64,000 nt of DNA, taken from assembly GCF_000425785.1 (NCBI RefSeq), contig NZ_AUEC01000010.1, forward strand, positions 1 through 64,000. Reading direction: 5' to 3'. The notes below the pieces were generated by a model. The model was not told the DNA's origin. It saw only the letters and a program-made list of their open reading frames with translations, and did not search any database. This DNA is from Pseudomonas taiwanensis DSM 21245 (GTDB lineage Bacteria > Pseudomonadota > Gammaproteobacteria > Pseudomonadales > Pseudomonadaceae). The position numbers were made by a program, and so were the translations under genes. Below are positions 8,883-17,580 of the stretch, one piece after another. Numbering within the stretch: the stretch's first letter is position 1; every line of letters begins with the position of its first letter.

Positions 8883-8905
8883 TCCAGCCGCTTCACTGTT
8901 ACACC

Positions 8906-8975
8906 CCTATCGCCGGCAAGCCGGCTCCTACTGGATGTACACCATCCCTGTAGGGGCCGGCTTGCCGGCGATAGC
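8906..8975. repeat. Inverted pair of REP elements
   Basis: Two facing copies of a REP-like palindrome (TATCGCCGGCAAGCCGGCTC at 8909 and its near complement at 8955-8974), separated by a short spacer. Such pairs are common between genes in P. putida genomes and can act as bidirectional terminators or mRNA-stabilising hairpins. Here they follow the CoA-transferase gene. Confidence 0.75.
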
Positions 8976-9028
8976 GCCAGTAGAGTCAAACCACTCGCCC
9001 GGACAGACCACTTCAGTCTCACGAAAAA

Positions 9029-9202
9029 ACTGTACTACTGTACCGTTAATCGCGACCTTCCCGACGCATAAAACCCATCTCATTATTCAAATTCGCACCA
9101 TATCAGTGCGGACCAGTACAGTTGCGCCAGTTTCGAGTGCAACAGTAGGGTTAAACAGTTAACTGGACCATCGCATTACCATTGAACTGTATCTACTGTT
9201 AT
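9029..9202. promoter_or_regulatory. Cluster of ACTGTAC-type repeats upstream of the DUF1127 gene
   Basis: ACTGTAC occurs twice in direct repeat (9029-9035, 9037-9043) and once inverted (GTACAGT, 9116-9122). The perfect palindrome CAGTTAACTG lies at 9156-9165, and AACTGTATCTACTGTTAT at 9185-9202. A further GTACAGT is found past the gene (9604-9610). Operators of this shape are known for MocR/PdxR-type GntR regulators, but no such gene is present in the window. The motifs are seen; the regulator is inferred. Confidence 0.45.
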
Positions 9203-9276
9203 GGACGACAGGAGAGGATCATTGGCATCAGTTAAATCACTACCTAATGCCGCCATAAGCGGAAGGATGTCACATC

Positions 9277-9492
9277 ATGGAACGTACCCTCAGTTCCGGT
9301 CTGGTTTTTGAAAACAACGCCCAGCAATCTAACGCTTCGCTGCCGCTGCGCGCGCTCTCCACCCTGCTGCTCTGGCAGCGTCGCATGGCCAGCCGCCGTC
9401 AACTGGCTCGCCTGGACGCCCGCCTGCTGGCCGACGCCGGTATCAGCGAGTCGCAGCGTTACGAAGAGCTGAGCAAGCCGTTCTGGCGCTAA
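9277..9492 (+). CDS. DUF1127 (YjiS-like) small protein
   Basis: A 71-residue protein whose C-terminal half is a DUF1127 domain: a tryptophan- and arginine-rich helix (LLLWQRRMASRRQLARLD) followed by ARLLADAGIS and a conserved end. These small basic proteins are widespread in proteobacteria. Some bind RNA or influence phosphate and carbon metabolism, but the role of this one is unknown. It has a GGAAGGA-type ribosome binding site and its own terminator, and lies downstream of the repeat-rich region at 9029-9202, so it looks like a separately regulated single gene. Confidence 0.85.
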   Translation: MERTLSSGLVFENNAQQSNASLPLRALSTLLLWQRRMASRRQLARLDARLLADAGISESQRYEELSKPFWR

Positions 9493-9532
9493 GCACCGGT
9501 TCGCCGGCTACGGCCGGCACCGCGATTTCCCT

Positions 9533-9567
9533 AACCCGTTGCAGGAAACTGCAGCGGGTTTTTTATT
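9533..9567 (+). terminator. Terminator of the DUF1127 gene
   Basis: A 12-base-pair stem with one G-T pair (9533-9544 with 9549-9560), a GAAA tetraloop, and a six-base T run then ATTT. A classical rho-independent terminator 40 bases after the stop codon. Confidence 0.9.
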
Positions 9568-9794
9568 TAGGCCCCGAGCTAGAGCACCCCTAACTCGAAA
9601 CAGGTACAGTTTCTGTAATTCAGAAAACAACCATAACAGTTAAGCTGCGCAGTGCTCATTAACATCCAGAAACATCGGCGCGTGATACGCTTGCTTCAGC
9701 ACTCTGGTAGAACATCTTGTTGTAACGTACCGCCAATAGCCGTGTAAGCGTCCGATAAGCAGTACCACTGCCCCTAGTCCAGGAGTCCACGATC

Positions 9795-10112
9795 ATGTCC
9801 CGCAACCACCTGATTGGTGCCGCACTGCTGCTGAGCCTCGTCGGCACTGCCAACGCCACCAGCTTCGTCGTTACCACCGATGCTGTCGTTGGCGCAGTCG
9901 CCGCCTCGACCGACGCCACGTCCGATGTCTCGTCCTCGTTCAAAGATGACAAGATCGTTCAGGCCGCCCGTGACGATGCCGCCAGCTTCGTCGGTAGCCA
10001 GGGCGCCATCCGCGGCGCCAAGCTGGAAAGCGCCTTCGTGCACATTCGCTCGCAGATGCCCGCCCTGCAGGCCAGTGACGCTCAACTTGCCCAGGCCATC
10101 CTCGCGCTTTGA
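9795..10112 (+). CDS. DUF2388 exported protein, copy 1
   Basis: A 105-residue protein with a clear signal peptide (hydrophobic LIGAALLLSLVGTANA, cleavage after ANA). The mature part ends with the DUF2388 block: RDDAASFVGSQGAIRGAKLE, then LAQAILAL. The family is found mainly in Pseudomonas and its function is unknown; automatic annotations linking it to Holliday junction enzymes have no support in the sequence. It is the first of three adjacent related genes, with a gap of about 90 bases to the next. Probably periplasmic. Confidence 0.85.
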   Translation: MSRNHLIGAALLLSLVGTANATSFVVTTDAVVGAVAASTDATSDVSSSFKDDKIVQAARDDAASFVGSQGAIRGAKLESAFVHIRSQMPALQASDAQLAQAILAL

Positions 10113-10200
10113 CTCGTAACGGCTAAAACGGATGCGCTGGCTCTGGCCGGCCCATCCGGGGTAGCCTTCGCTGTCCACGTTCCAAGCCTTTAGAATACCC

Positions 10201-10494
10201 ATGCGTTATCTGTTGCCCTTGCTGTTCGCCGTTGTCGGGATGGCGCAAGCCCATGCCATGGACACCACCACACAGAGCCTGGTCATCACTGGCTATGTCA
10301 CCAGTCAGGTCACCACCGCCCCGTTCGACCGCAAGCTGGTCCGGCAAGCCCGGGACGATGCTGCGGCCTTCGTGGCCAGCGACGGCATGATTCGCGGTGC
10401 CCGCCTTGAAGCCGCCCTCGGCGCTTTGCGGCACAGTGGTGCCCGGCACTCTGTCGGCGACCTTGAACTGGCAGAAGCAATTCTCGTCCAATAA
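10201..10494 (+). CDS. DUF2388 exported protein, copy 2
   Basis: A 97-residue paralogue of its two neighbours. It has a signal peptide (LLPLLFAVVGMAQAHA) and the conserved block RDDAAAFVASDGMIRGARLE, ending in ELAEAILVQ. The middle region between signal and block is shorter than in copies 1 and 3. No strong ribosome binding site is visible before the ATG, so translation may depend on upstream coupling. Function unknown; likely periplasmic. Confidence 0.82.
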   Translation: MRYLLPLLFAVVGMAQAHAMDTTTQSLVITGYVTSQVTTAPFDRKLVRQARDDAAAFVASDGMIRGARLEAALGALRHSGARHSVGDLELAEAILVQ

Positions 10495-10530
10495 CTACAC
10501 CTGACTCCTTGTATGTTCCGGAGATGTTCC

Positions 10531-10851
10531 ATGCGTAAATCGCTGATCGCCGCCACCCTCGGCATGCTCGTGCTGGCCGACCTGGCTCAGGCGCAAACCC
10601 TGGTGGCCACCAGCAACATCATCGTGCGTGCCTTTGGCCGTTCGATCGACTTCACCTCTGACACCACCACCTCGATCCGCGACTCGAAAGTGGTACGTGA
10701 AGCGCACGACGATGCTGCCAGCTTTGTCGCCAGCAACGGTGATATCCGTGGCGCCCAGCTCGAGGCTGCCTTCAACACCCTGCGCGAACGCGTTCCCGAA
10801 GCGCGTGGCGCCAGTGACCAGGTACTGGCAGAAGCCATCCTCGCGCTGTGA
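10531..10851 (+). CDS. DUF2388 exported protein, copy 3
   Basis: A 106-residue paralogue. The start is set at the ATG at 10531, preceded by GGAG at 10520-10523; an in-frame ATG 18 bases earlier lacks such a site. Signal peptide SLIAATLGMLVLADLAQA, conserved block HDDAASFVASNGDIRGAQLE, end VLAEAILAL. The first residue of the block is His where the other copies have Arg. Its stop codon overlaps the start of the large Lnb-like gene by 4 bases, which couples the two in translation and suggests a shared job in the envelope. Confidence 0.85.
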   Translation: MRKSLIAATLGMLVLADLAQAQTLVATSNIIVRAFGRSIDFTSDTTTSIRDSKVVREAHDDAASFVASNGDIRGAQLEAAFNTLRERVPEARGASDQVLAEAILAL

Positions 10852-12806
10852 AATCCTTGCGTGCCTGGCTGCTCGGCGGTGTGCTGACACTGCTCGGCAC
10901 GCCCGCCCTGGCCGACCTGCAGCTCGAGCTGCAGGCTTCCGGCCTCACTTCCCCAGAACAGCAAGCCACCCAAGCCCTGCTTGACGAAGCACTGGGCAAG
11001 TTGCCGCCGCGCTTCAAACAGCAGTTGGACCGCCGCATCCTGGTCAGCTGGAGCAATGCGATGCCCGCTGACGCTTATGGACAGGCATCTCTGGTTTCCA
11101 CGCTGGCGCTCAACAGCCGGCTACTGCCGGGACTGGTCGATGGCAGCGCCGCGCGCGAACGCACCAACCGCCCGCACGGCACGGTTCGCCAGGAACTTCT
11201 GGCCACCGTTCTGCACGAACTGACCCATATCTACGACCGAGCCCGCCTCTGGTCCAGTGCCGATCGTTCTTTGATTGCCCAATGCAAGCGCCAGCAGGGC
11301 ACCCTGGGCAAAGTCGGCTTGCCAGAACCATGCCGTGGCCAGGCCGAACGCCGCTTCACCCTGAGTGACGACCCACGTCTGCTGGACCTTGCCGGCTGGC
11401 CGCAGTACGTGGGGCGCCGTGGAGAACGCGAACAGCACAACGGCCAGGGCGTTCGCAGCCCTGACACGTATGAACTGAGCAGCCCGAAGGAATTCATCGC
11501 GGTCAATATGGAGTACTTCCTGCTTGACCCAAGCTACGGTTGCCGCCGCCCAGCGCTCAACCAGTATCTGCGAGACCACTTTGGCTGGGCGCCGCCGCAG
11601 GACACCTGTGCCAAGGGCCTGCCGTTCCTCAACGCAGGCAGCGACTTCGCCCGCCAACCGCTGGGCGAAATCGACCCGCAACGGGTCTACGAAGTCGACT
11701 ACCTGCTGGCCGAAGCCAATCAGAACTGGGTCAGCCGCTGGGGCCACAGCATGTTGCGCCTGGTGATCTGCGCCCCAGGGCGCCCACGCGGCCCAGACTG
11801 TCGGCTGGACCTTGACCAGCATCTGGTACTGTCGTATCGCGCGTTCGTCAACGACGTACAACTGTCCAGCTGGGACGGCCTGGTCGGGGCGTATCCATCA
11901 CGGCTGTTCGTCCTACCGCTGGGTCAGGTGATCGACGAATACACCAAGACCGAACTGCGCAGCCTGGCCTCCGTTCCCCTCAAGCTCAGCCGCCCAGAGA
12001 TCGAAAACCTGGTCCGCCAAGCGGCAGAGATGCACTGGAGCTATGACGGCAACTACTACTTCCTGTCCAACAATTGCGCAGTGGAATCGCTCAAGCTGCT
12101 GCGCAGCGGCACGGCCAATCCACGCTTGAACGACCTGGACAACATCATGCCCAACGGCCTGCTGGAAGTGCTCAAAGGGCGAGGGCTGGCCGATACCAGC
12201 GTGCTCGACGACCCGCGCGAGGCGCTGCGCCTGGGTTATCGCTTCGACTCCTACCGCGATCGCTACCAGGCCATGTTCGAGGTGTTGAAGAAGCAGTTGC
12301 CGATCAAGCAGGACAAGGTCGAGGACTGGCTAGCCCTGGATGCCGATCAGCGTCGCGGCTGGTTCCAGCAGGCCGATCTGCGAACCAGTGCGGCTTTGCT
12401 ACTGCTCGAACAAGCCAGTCTGCGTCGCCAACTTCTGCTGGCTCAGGATGAGGTCAAGCAACGCTATCTCAATGCCAGTGCGCTCAAGGATGGCAGCATC
12501 GACAAGGCCAACAAGGCCCTGCAGCAGATGCTGGCCAACAGTGGCTTCCTCAGCCGGCCAGCAGAATTGCTCGACGCCAGGGGCTACGGCCTGCCGCAGC
12601 CGGAAGAGCGCCAGCACCTGGAAAAGGTCAGCAGTGAGCGGCAGGCCCAACTACTGCGCCTGAGCACCGACCTGGACAAAGAGGTGAGGGCGTTGCTGAA
12701 GACGTCGCGGGCCAGGGAAATTGCCGCTGTCGAGGCCAATGTGAAGCAGGTTGGCGAGCACCTGCGGGCGCTGCACAAGGCCGCGGGTGGGTTGCAGTTA
12801 CCGTAG
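10848..12806 (+). CDS. Lnb/DUF4105-type periplasmic protein
   Basis: A 652-residue exported protein with signal peptide (LRAWLLGGVLTLLGTPALA). It starts at a GTG overlapping the previous stop. The N-terminal region carries ATVLHELTHIYDRAR, a zinc-protease-like HExxH pattern (HELTH). The central part is the DUF4105 domain, now named after the N-terminal domain of the lipoprotein acyltransferase Lnb: WGHSMLRLVIC with H300 and SNNCAVESL with C410 match its His/Cys pair. The C-terminal 200 residues are helical and charged. It ends the DUF2388 cluster. It lacks the membrane helices of full Lnb, so acyltransferase activity is not implied. Confidence 0.75.
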   Translation: MKSLRAWLLGGVLTLLGTPALADLQLELQASGLTSPEQQATQALLDEALGKLPPRFKQQLDRRILVSWSNAMPADAYGQASLVSTLALNSRLLPGLVDGSAARERTNRPHGTVRQELLATVLHELTHIYDRARLWSSADRSLIAQCKRQQGTLGKVGLPEPCRGQAERRFTLSDDPRLLDLAGWPQYVGRRGEREQHNGQGVRSPDTYELSSPKEFIAVNMEYFLLDPSYGCRRPALNQYLRDHFGWAPPQDTCAKGLPFLNAGSDFARQPLGEIDPQRVYEVDYLLAEANQNWVSRWGHSMLRLVICAPGRPRGPDCRLDLDQHLVLSYRAFVNDVQLSSWDGLVGAYPSRLFVLPLGQVIDEYTKTELRSLASVPLKLSRPEIENLVRQAAEMHWSYDGNYYFLSNNCAVESLKLLRSGTANPRLNDLDNIMPNGLLEVLKGRGLADTSVLDDPREALRLGYRFDSYRDRYQAMFEVLKKQLPIKQDKVEDWLALDADQRRGWFQQADLRTSAALLLLEQASLRRQLLLAQDEVKQRYLNASALKDGSIDKANKALQQMLANSGFLSRPAELLDARGYGLPQPEERQHLEKVSSERQAQLLRLSTDLDKEVRALLKTSRAREIAAVEANVKQVGEHLRALHKAAGGLQLP

Positions 12807-12814
12807 TGCCTGCA

Positions 12815-12848
12815 GCGGCCTCATCGCCGGCTAGTCGGCTCCTACAGG
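12815..12848. repeat. REP-like element
   Basis: A single REP-type palindrome (ATCGCCGGCTAGTCGGCTCC plus flanks) lies between the convergent Lnb-like gene and the GFA gene. It is related to the pair at 8906-8975 and may serve as a terminator for both genes. Confidence 0.6.
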
Positions 12849-13246
12849 TATCTCTCTTCGACCTCCCCAGGCAAATCCTCATCCAGGTGCAGCCACGGCA
12901 AGCGGCTTGCAATCCAGATATGCCGGTTGGCCCGGACGCGCTCCGGGTAGTCTAGCGTGCCCACTGTCACATCGATGCTTTGCGGACTGTGCGTGGTCTC
13001 CAACGCCACGTGCGCGCCGCAGTGGCCACAGAAGTACCGGCTACAACTGGTCGGCGCGACATAACGGTTGGGCGTGCCGGCCAGCCAGGTGAAACCGTCG
13101 CGGGGCAGGGTGAGCCAAGTCACCAGCAACCCGCCTGTGACCCTCCGGCAGATCGAGCAATGGCAATGGGCGATATCCGTCAGATCGCCCTCCAGCCGGT
13201 AGCGCAGGGCGCCGCAATGGCAACCTCCTTCGAGTGATTCCGTCAT
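12842..13246 (-). CDS. GFA-fold (glutathione-dependent formaldehyde-activating) family protein
   Basis: A 134-residue zinc protein of the GFA/CENP-V family. Zinc-binding cysteines are visible as GGCHCGALRY (residues about 8-15), AHCHCSICRR and CGHCGAHV. Family members include an enzyme proposed to join formaldehyde to glutathione, but most, including short stand-alone forms like this, have no proven activity. AGGAGG precedes the ATG. The gene stands alone, convergent with the Lnb-like gene. Confidence 0.85.
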   Translation of the reverse strand: MTESLEGGCHCGALRYRLEGDLTDIAHCHCSICRRVTGGLLVTWLTLPRDGFTWLAGTPNRYVAPTSCSRYFCGHCGAHVALETTHSPQSIDVTVGTLDYPERVRANRHIWIASRLPWLHLDEDLPGEVEERYL

Positions 13247-13512
13247 GACCTACCTCCTGTCGCCTTCATCGAGGCGAAAGCTGGCTGAAAGCTTGCGCCA
13301 ATAGGATAGCCCCACCACCGGCAGCAGACCGGTCAGCCAGGGCATTCGGAAACGTCCATGCCCGGCCCAATCAACAACAACAATGGTGATTCTGATGTTT
13401 TCCTGTGCCCGCCCGTTCGTAGTCCCACTTCGCTTACTCCCCGCGCAGCGCATCACGCGCTGATCAGCCCGAATCGACTGTCCTTTCGCCGCGCCACGCC
13501 TGGAGTACCGCC

Positions 13513-14820
13513 ATGCTGACCTTCCTCGGCTTTGCCATGGTCATCACCTTCATGTACCTGATCATGACCAAGCGCCTGTCGGCCTTGATCGCACTGATCC
13601 TGGTACCGATCCTGTTCGCCGTGTTCGGGGGCTTTTCCGCCAAGATCGGCCCCATGATGCTCGAGGGCATCAGCAAGCTTGCGCCGACTGGCGTGATGCT
13701 GATGTTCGCCATCCTCTACTTCGCCCTGATGATCGATTCCGGCCTGTTCGACCCGGCCGTGCGCAAGATCCTCAAACTGGTCAAGGGCGACCCGCTGAAA
13801 GTTTCTGTCGGCACTGCCGCCCTGGCCCTGGTGGTCTCGCTCGACGGGGACGGCGCCACGACCTACATGATCTGCTGCGCCGCGATGCTACCGCTGTACA
13901 GCCGCCTGGGCATGAGCCCGCGGATCATGGCCGGCCTGATCATCCTGGCCGGTGGGGTCATGAACATGACCCCATGGGGCGGCCCGACCGCTCGCGCCGC
14001 CAGCGCCCTGCATGTGGACCCATCCGACATCTTCGTGCCGATGATTCCGGCCATGGTCTTCGGCGTGCTGGCGATTCTTGCCATCGCCTATCTGTACGGC
14101 AAGCGCGAGCGTGCCCGCCTGGGCGAACTGCACCTGCCGACCGACGATATCGACCACAGCGAAATCAGCGTCTCGCAGTTCCCCGAAGCTCGTCGTCCGA
14201 AGCTGATCTGGTTCAACGGTGCCCTGACCGCCGCACTGATGGTGGCCCTGATCGCAGGCGTGTTGCCGCTGCCCGTGCTGTTCATGATCGCCTTCAGCAT
14301 CGCCATGATCGTCAACTACCCGTGCCTGCAGCAGCAAAAAGACCGTATCGCCGCCCATGCTGGCAGCGTGTTGGCAGTCACCGGGCTGATCTTCGCCGCC
14401 GGCATCTTCACTGGCATTCTCTCGGGTACCGGCATGGTCGAGGCGATGTCCAAGAGCCTGCTCGCTGTCATTCCAGAGGCATTGGGGCCGTACCTGGCAG
14501 TGATCACCGCGATCGTGAGCATGCCGTTCACCTTCTTCATGTCCAACGACGCCTTCTACTACGGCGTACTGCCGGTGCTCTCGGAAGCCGCCAGCCATTA
14601 CGGCATCAGCCCGGTGGAAATGGCCCGTGCGTCGATCGTCGGACAGCCGGTACACCTGCTGAGCCCCTTGGTACCCTCTACCTACCTGCTGGTGGCCCTG
14701 GCCGGTATCGAGTTCGGTGACCATCAGCGCTTCACCCTCAAGTGGGCAGTGCTGGTCTGCCTGTGCATAATGCTCGCCGCGCTGTTGATGGGCATTTTCC
14801 CGCTGTTCAGCAGTCTGTAA
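13513..14820 (+). CDS. CitMHS-family citrate/metal transporter
   Basis: A 435-residue inner-membrane protein with about eleven or twelve hydrophobic helices, of the CitMHS family (citrate complexed with Mg2+ or other divalent metal, proton symport). Supporting blocks are the N-terminal MLTFLGFAMVITFMYLIMTK, DGDGATTYMICCAAMLPLYS, and MTPWGGPTARAASAL, plus a C-terminal SNDAFYYGVLPVLSEAA. GGAG lies before the ATG. It is followed 66 bases later by terC on the same strand. The substrate could be citrate or another di/tricarboxylate. Confidence 0.85.
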   Translation: MLTFLGFAMVITFMYLIMTKRLSALIALILVPILFAVFGGFSAKIGPMMLEGISKLAPTGVMLMFAILYFALMIDSGLFDPAVRKILKLVKGDPLKVSVGTAALALVVSLDGDGATTYMICCAAMLPLYSRLGMSPRIMAGLIILAGGVMNMTPWGGPTARAASALHVDPSDIFVPMIPAMVFGVLAILAIAYLYGKRERARLGELHLPTDDIDHSEISVSQFPEARRPKLIWFNGALTAALMVALIAGVLPLPVLFMIAFSIAMIVNYPCLQQQKDRIAAHAGSVLAVTGLIFAAGIFTGILSGTGMVEAMSKSLLAVIPEALGPYLAVITAIVSMPFTFFMSNDAFYYGVLPVLSEAASHYGISPVEMARASIVGQPVHLLSPLVPSTYLLVALAGIEFGDHQRFTLKWAVLVCLCIMLAALLMGIFPLFSSL

Positions 14821-14886
14821 ACGCATCACCCAACCGCGCTGCGTGCTTCACTGTGCGCAGCGCCTTTATCGTTTGAAGGAATACAC

Positions 14887-15657
14887 ATGGAATGGCTGAC
14901 CAGCCCGGAAATCTGGGTTGCCTTTTTCACCCTCACCGCGCTTGAGATCGTTCTAGGTATCGACAACATCATCATGATTTCGATCCTGGTCAGCCGCATG
15001 CCCAAGCACATGCAGCCGCGCACCCGGATCTTCGGCCTGGCCCTGGCCATGGTCACGCGCATCATGCTGCTGCTGTCCATCACCTGGGTCATGCGCCTGA
15101 CGGCCGACCTGTTCGTGATCTTCGGCCAGGGTATTTCCGGCCGCGACCTGATCCTGTTCTTCGGTGGCCTGTTCCTGCTGTGGAAAAGCTCCCAGGAGAT
15201 CTACCACGGCCTGGAAGGTGAGGACGAAAACCAAGAAGAACCCAAAGGCGCAGGCGGCAAGTTCTTCTACACCATCATCCAGATCGCCATCATCGACATC
15301 GTGTTCTCCCTGGACTCGGTCATCACTGCCGTTGGGATGGTGTCGCATGTGCCGGTCATGATCGCCGCCATCATCGTGGCTGTACTGGTGATGATGCTGT
15401 GCGCAGGTGCCATCAGCAATTTCATCGACAAACACCCGTCGCTGAAGATGCTCGCGCTGTCATTCCTGATCGTGGTGGGCACGGTGCTGATCGCCGAGTC
15501 GTTCGACGTGCATGTGCCCAAGGGCTACGTCTACTTCGCCATGGCCTTCTCCCTGGCGGTGGAAGCCATCAACATCCGCATGCGTACCGCCATGGCGCGC
15601 AAGCAGGGCAAAGAGCATGAGCCGGTGAAACTGCGCAAGGACATTCCAGGTCAATAA
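14887..15657 (+). CDS. TerC-family membrane protein
   Basis: A 256-residue integral membrane protein of the TerC family. The conserved acidic motif EIVLGIDNIIMIS lies in the second helix region, and IDIVFSLDSVITAVGM is its internal-repeat counterpart. TerC proteins act in metal ion homeostasis, notably Mn2+ export, and some in tellurite resistance. The protein has about seven helices with a charged loop (GLEGEDENQEEPKGAGGK) between the halves. GAAGGAA is the ribosome binding site, and a strong terminator follows. No ter operon is nearby, so tellurite resistance is not implied. Confidence 0.88.
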   Translation: MEWLTSPEIWVAFFTLTALEIVLGIDNIIMISILVSRMPKHMQPRTRIFGLALAMVTRIMLLLSITWVMRLTADLFVIFGQGISGRDLILFFGGLFLLWKSSQEIYHGLEGEDENQEEPKGAGGKFFYTIIQIAIIDIVFSLDSVITAVGMVSHVPVMIAAIIVAVLVMMLCAGAISNFIDKHPSLKMLALSFLIVVGTVLIAESFDVHVPKGYVYFAMAFSLAVEAINIRMRTAMARKQGKEHEPVKLRKDIPGQ

Positions 15658-15677
15658 GACTGGAGCGTGCGACATTA

Positions 15678-15699
15678 AAAGCCCTTCGGGGCTTTTTTT
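15678..15699 (+). terminator. Terminator of terC
   Basis: Stem AAAGCCC/GGGCTTT with a TTCG tetraloop and a T7 run, 20 bases after the terC stop. A strong rho-independent terminator. Confidence 0.92.
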
Positions 15700-15892
15700 G
15701 TTCGTGTGACCTGCACTGTCGCCGGACGATCATCAAATGTTTCAAATATGTTCCAGCCATGCCAAGCTGGCGCCACGTCCGCAAAACAACTAAAGCTTGA
15801 GTGAGCACTGAAAAGAAGCCCACCCCCGGGCCAGGCTCACCGCTTCACCCATTGGCCCTGACACTGGGGCATAGAAGGAAGGGGGGCTACAC

Positions 15893-17551
15893 ATGCTGAC
15901 CCTGCTCAACCTGCTCTCCGCCGTGGCATTGCTGGTATGGGGCACACACATCGTCCGTACTGGGATCCTGCGCGTGTTCGGCTCCAACCTGCGCCGCGTA
16001 CTGAGCCAGAACATGAACCGCCGCCCGATGGCCTTCATCGCCGGGATTCTGGTTACAGCCATGGTGCAAAGCAGCAACGCCACCGCCATGCTGGTGACGT
16101 CGTTCGTCAGCCAAGGCTTGATGGCGATGACCCCCGCGCTGGCGATCATGCTGGGGGCCGACGTCGGCACTGCGTTGATGGCCAGGGTCCTGACCTTCGA
16201 CCTGTCGTGGCTGTCGCCGCTGCTGGTGTTCATCGGCGTCATCTTCTTCCTGTCACGCAAACAGACGCGTCTGGGCCAGTTGGGCCGGGTAGCGATCGGC
16301 CTGGGTCTGATCATCCTGGCCCTCGAACTGATCGTACAGGCCGCGGCGCCCATTACCCACGCGCAGGGCGTAAAAGTGCTGTTCGCCTCGCTCACTGGCG
16401 ACATTCTGCTCGACGCCCTGGTTGGCGCGCTGTTCGCCATGATCACCTATTCCAGCCTGGCCGCCGTGCTGCTTACCGCCACTCTGGCGGGCGCCGAATT
16501 GATCAGCCTGCCCGTGGCCATCGGCCTGGTGGTGGGCGCGAACATCGGCAGTGGCCTGTTGGCCTTCATCAGCACCAGCATGCAGAACGCCTCCGGCCGC
16601 CGAGTGGCATTGGGCAGCCTGCTGTACAAGCTGATCGGCCTGCTGCTGATCATTCCCGTGCTGCATCCACTGGTGAACTGGATGGATAGCCTGAGTTTCA
16701 GCCCGCAAGAGCTGGTCATCGGCTTCCACCTGCTCTACAACACGCTGCGCTGCCTGATCATGCTGCCCACCGTCAAACCCATGGGTCGGCTGTGCAATAG
16801 CCTGCTGCCCGAGCGTGAAAACGGAAACGGCCAGATTCGCCCCCGTCACCTCGACCCTGCCGCCTTGAGCACGCCCAGCCTGGCCCTGGCCAACGCCGCC
16901 CGGGAAACCCTGCGCCTGGGCGACATCGTCGACAACATGCTCGAAGCGATGCTTGGCGCCTTGCGCGGCACCCAGACCGCCTTGCCTCAGCAGGTCCGGG
17001 CCTTGGGCGAGGATGGCGAGGCCCTGTACAGCGCGATCAAGCTGTACCTGGCACAAATGACTCGCGAAGACTTGAGCGACCAAGACAATCGCCGCTGGGC
17101 CGAGATCATCGAACTGGCCATCAACCTGAAGCTGGCCTGCGACCTGATCGAGCGCATGCTGCGCAAAGTCCAGCAGCAGAAAACCAGCCAGCGCCGGGAG
17201 TTTTCCCAAGTCGGCCTAGAGGAACTGACCGGTTTGCAGGAGCAGTTGCTGGCCAACCTGCGACTTGGCCTGTCGGTATTTCTCAGCGCCGACCCTCAGA
17301 GCGCCCACTTGCTGCTCCGGGAAAAACGTCGCTTCCGAGCTCAGGAGCGGCGCCTGGCTCATGCCCATGTCAGCCGACTGCAACGCAAGGTGGTACAAAG
17401 TATCGAAACCAGTTCGCTACACTTGGAGCTGATCGCTGACATGAAGCGGTTGAACTCTTTGTTCTGCAGCAGTGCCTACGTTGTACTGGGCGGTTCCGAT
17501 ACTGGCGGGCTGATGCTCGACACTGTACCGGACGAAGCCCGCTTGCCCTGA
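15893..17551 (+). CDS. Na/Pi cotransporter family protein (NptA-like)
   Basis: A 552-residue protein with two parts. The N-terminal 300 residues form a Na+/phosphate cotransporter domain with inverted repeats: the VQSSNATAMLVTSF motif of repeat 1 and MITYSSLAAVLLTATLAG of repeat 2. The C-terminal 230 residues are a helical PhoU-like domain. Such proteins move phosphate with sodium, often outward or as an overflow route. The gene ends 29 bases before the M16-like gene and probably forms an operon with it. No Pho box was recognised upstream. Confidence 0.87.
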   Translation: MLTLLNLLSAVALLVWGTHIVRTGILRVFGSNLRRVLSQNMNRRPMAFIAGILVTAMVQSSNATAMLVTSFVSQGLMAMTPALAIMLGADVGTALMARVLTFDLSWLSPLLVFIGVIFFLSRKQTRLGQLGRVAIGLGLIILALELIVQAAAPITHAQGVKVLFASLTGDILLDALVGALFAMITYSSLAAVLLTATLAGAELISLPVAIGLVVGANIGSGLLAFISTSMQNASGRRVALGSLLYKLIGLLLIIPVLHPLVNWMDSLSFSPQELVIGFHLLYNTLRCLIMLPTVKPMGRLCNSLLPERENGNGQIRPRHLDPAALSTPSLALANAARETLRLGDIVDNMLEAMLGALRGTQTALPQQVRALGEDGEALYSAIKLYLAQMTREDLSDQDNRRWAEIIELAINLKLACDLIERMLRKVQQQKTSQRREFSQVGLEELTGLQEQLLANLRLGLSVFLSADPQSAHLLLREKRRFRAQERRLAHAHVSRLQRKVVQSIETSSLHLELIADMKRLNSLFCSSAYVVLGGSDTGGLMLDTVPDEARLP

Positions 17552-17580
17552 TCTCGCTGACCGGAGACCCAAGCTCGCCC

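Noticed and set aside
13250..13456. A 68-codon frame directly upstream of the GFA gene
   Set aside because: Its start lies in sequence without a ribosome binding site and its end is the ribosome binding site of the GFA gene; composition is not protein-like.
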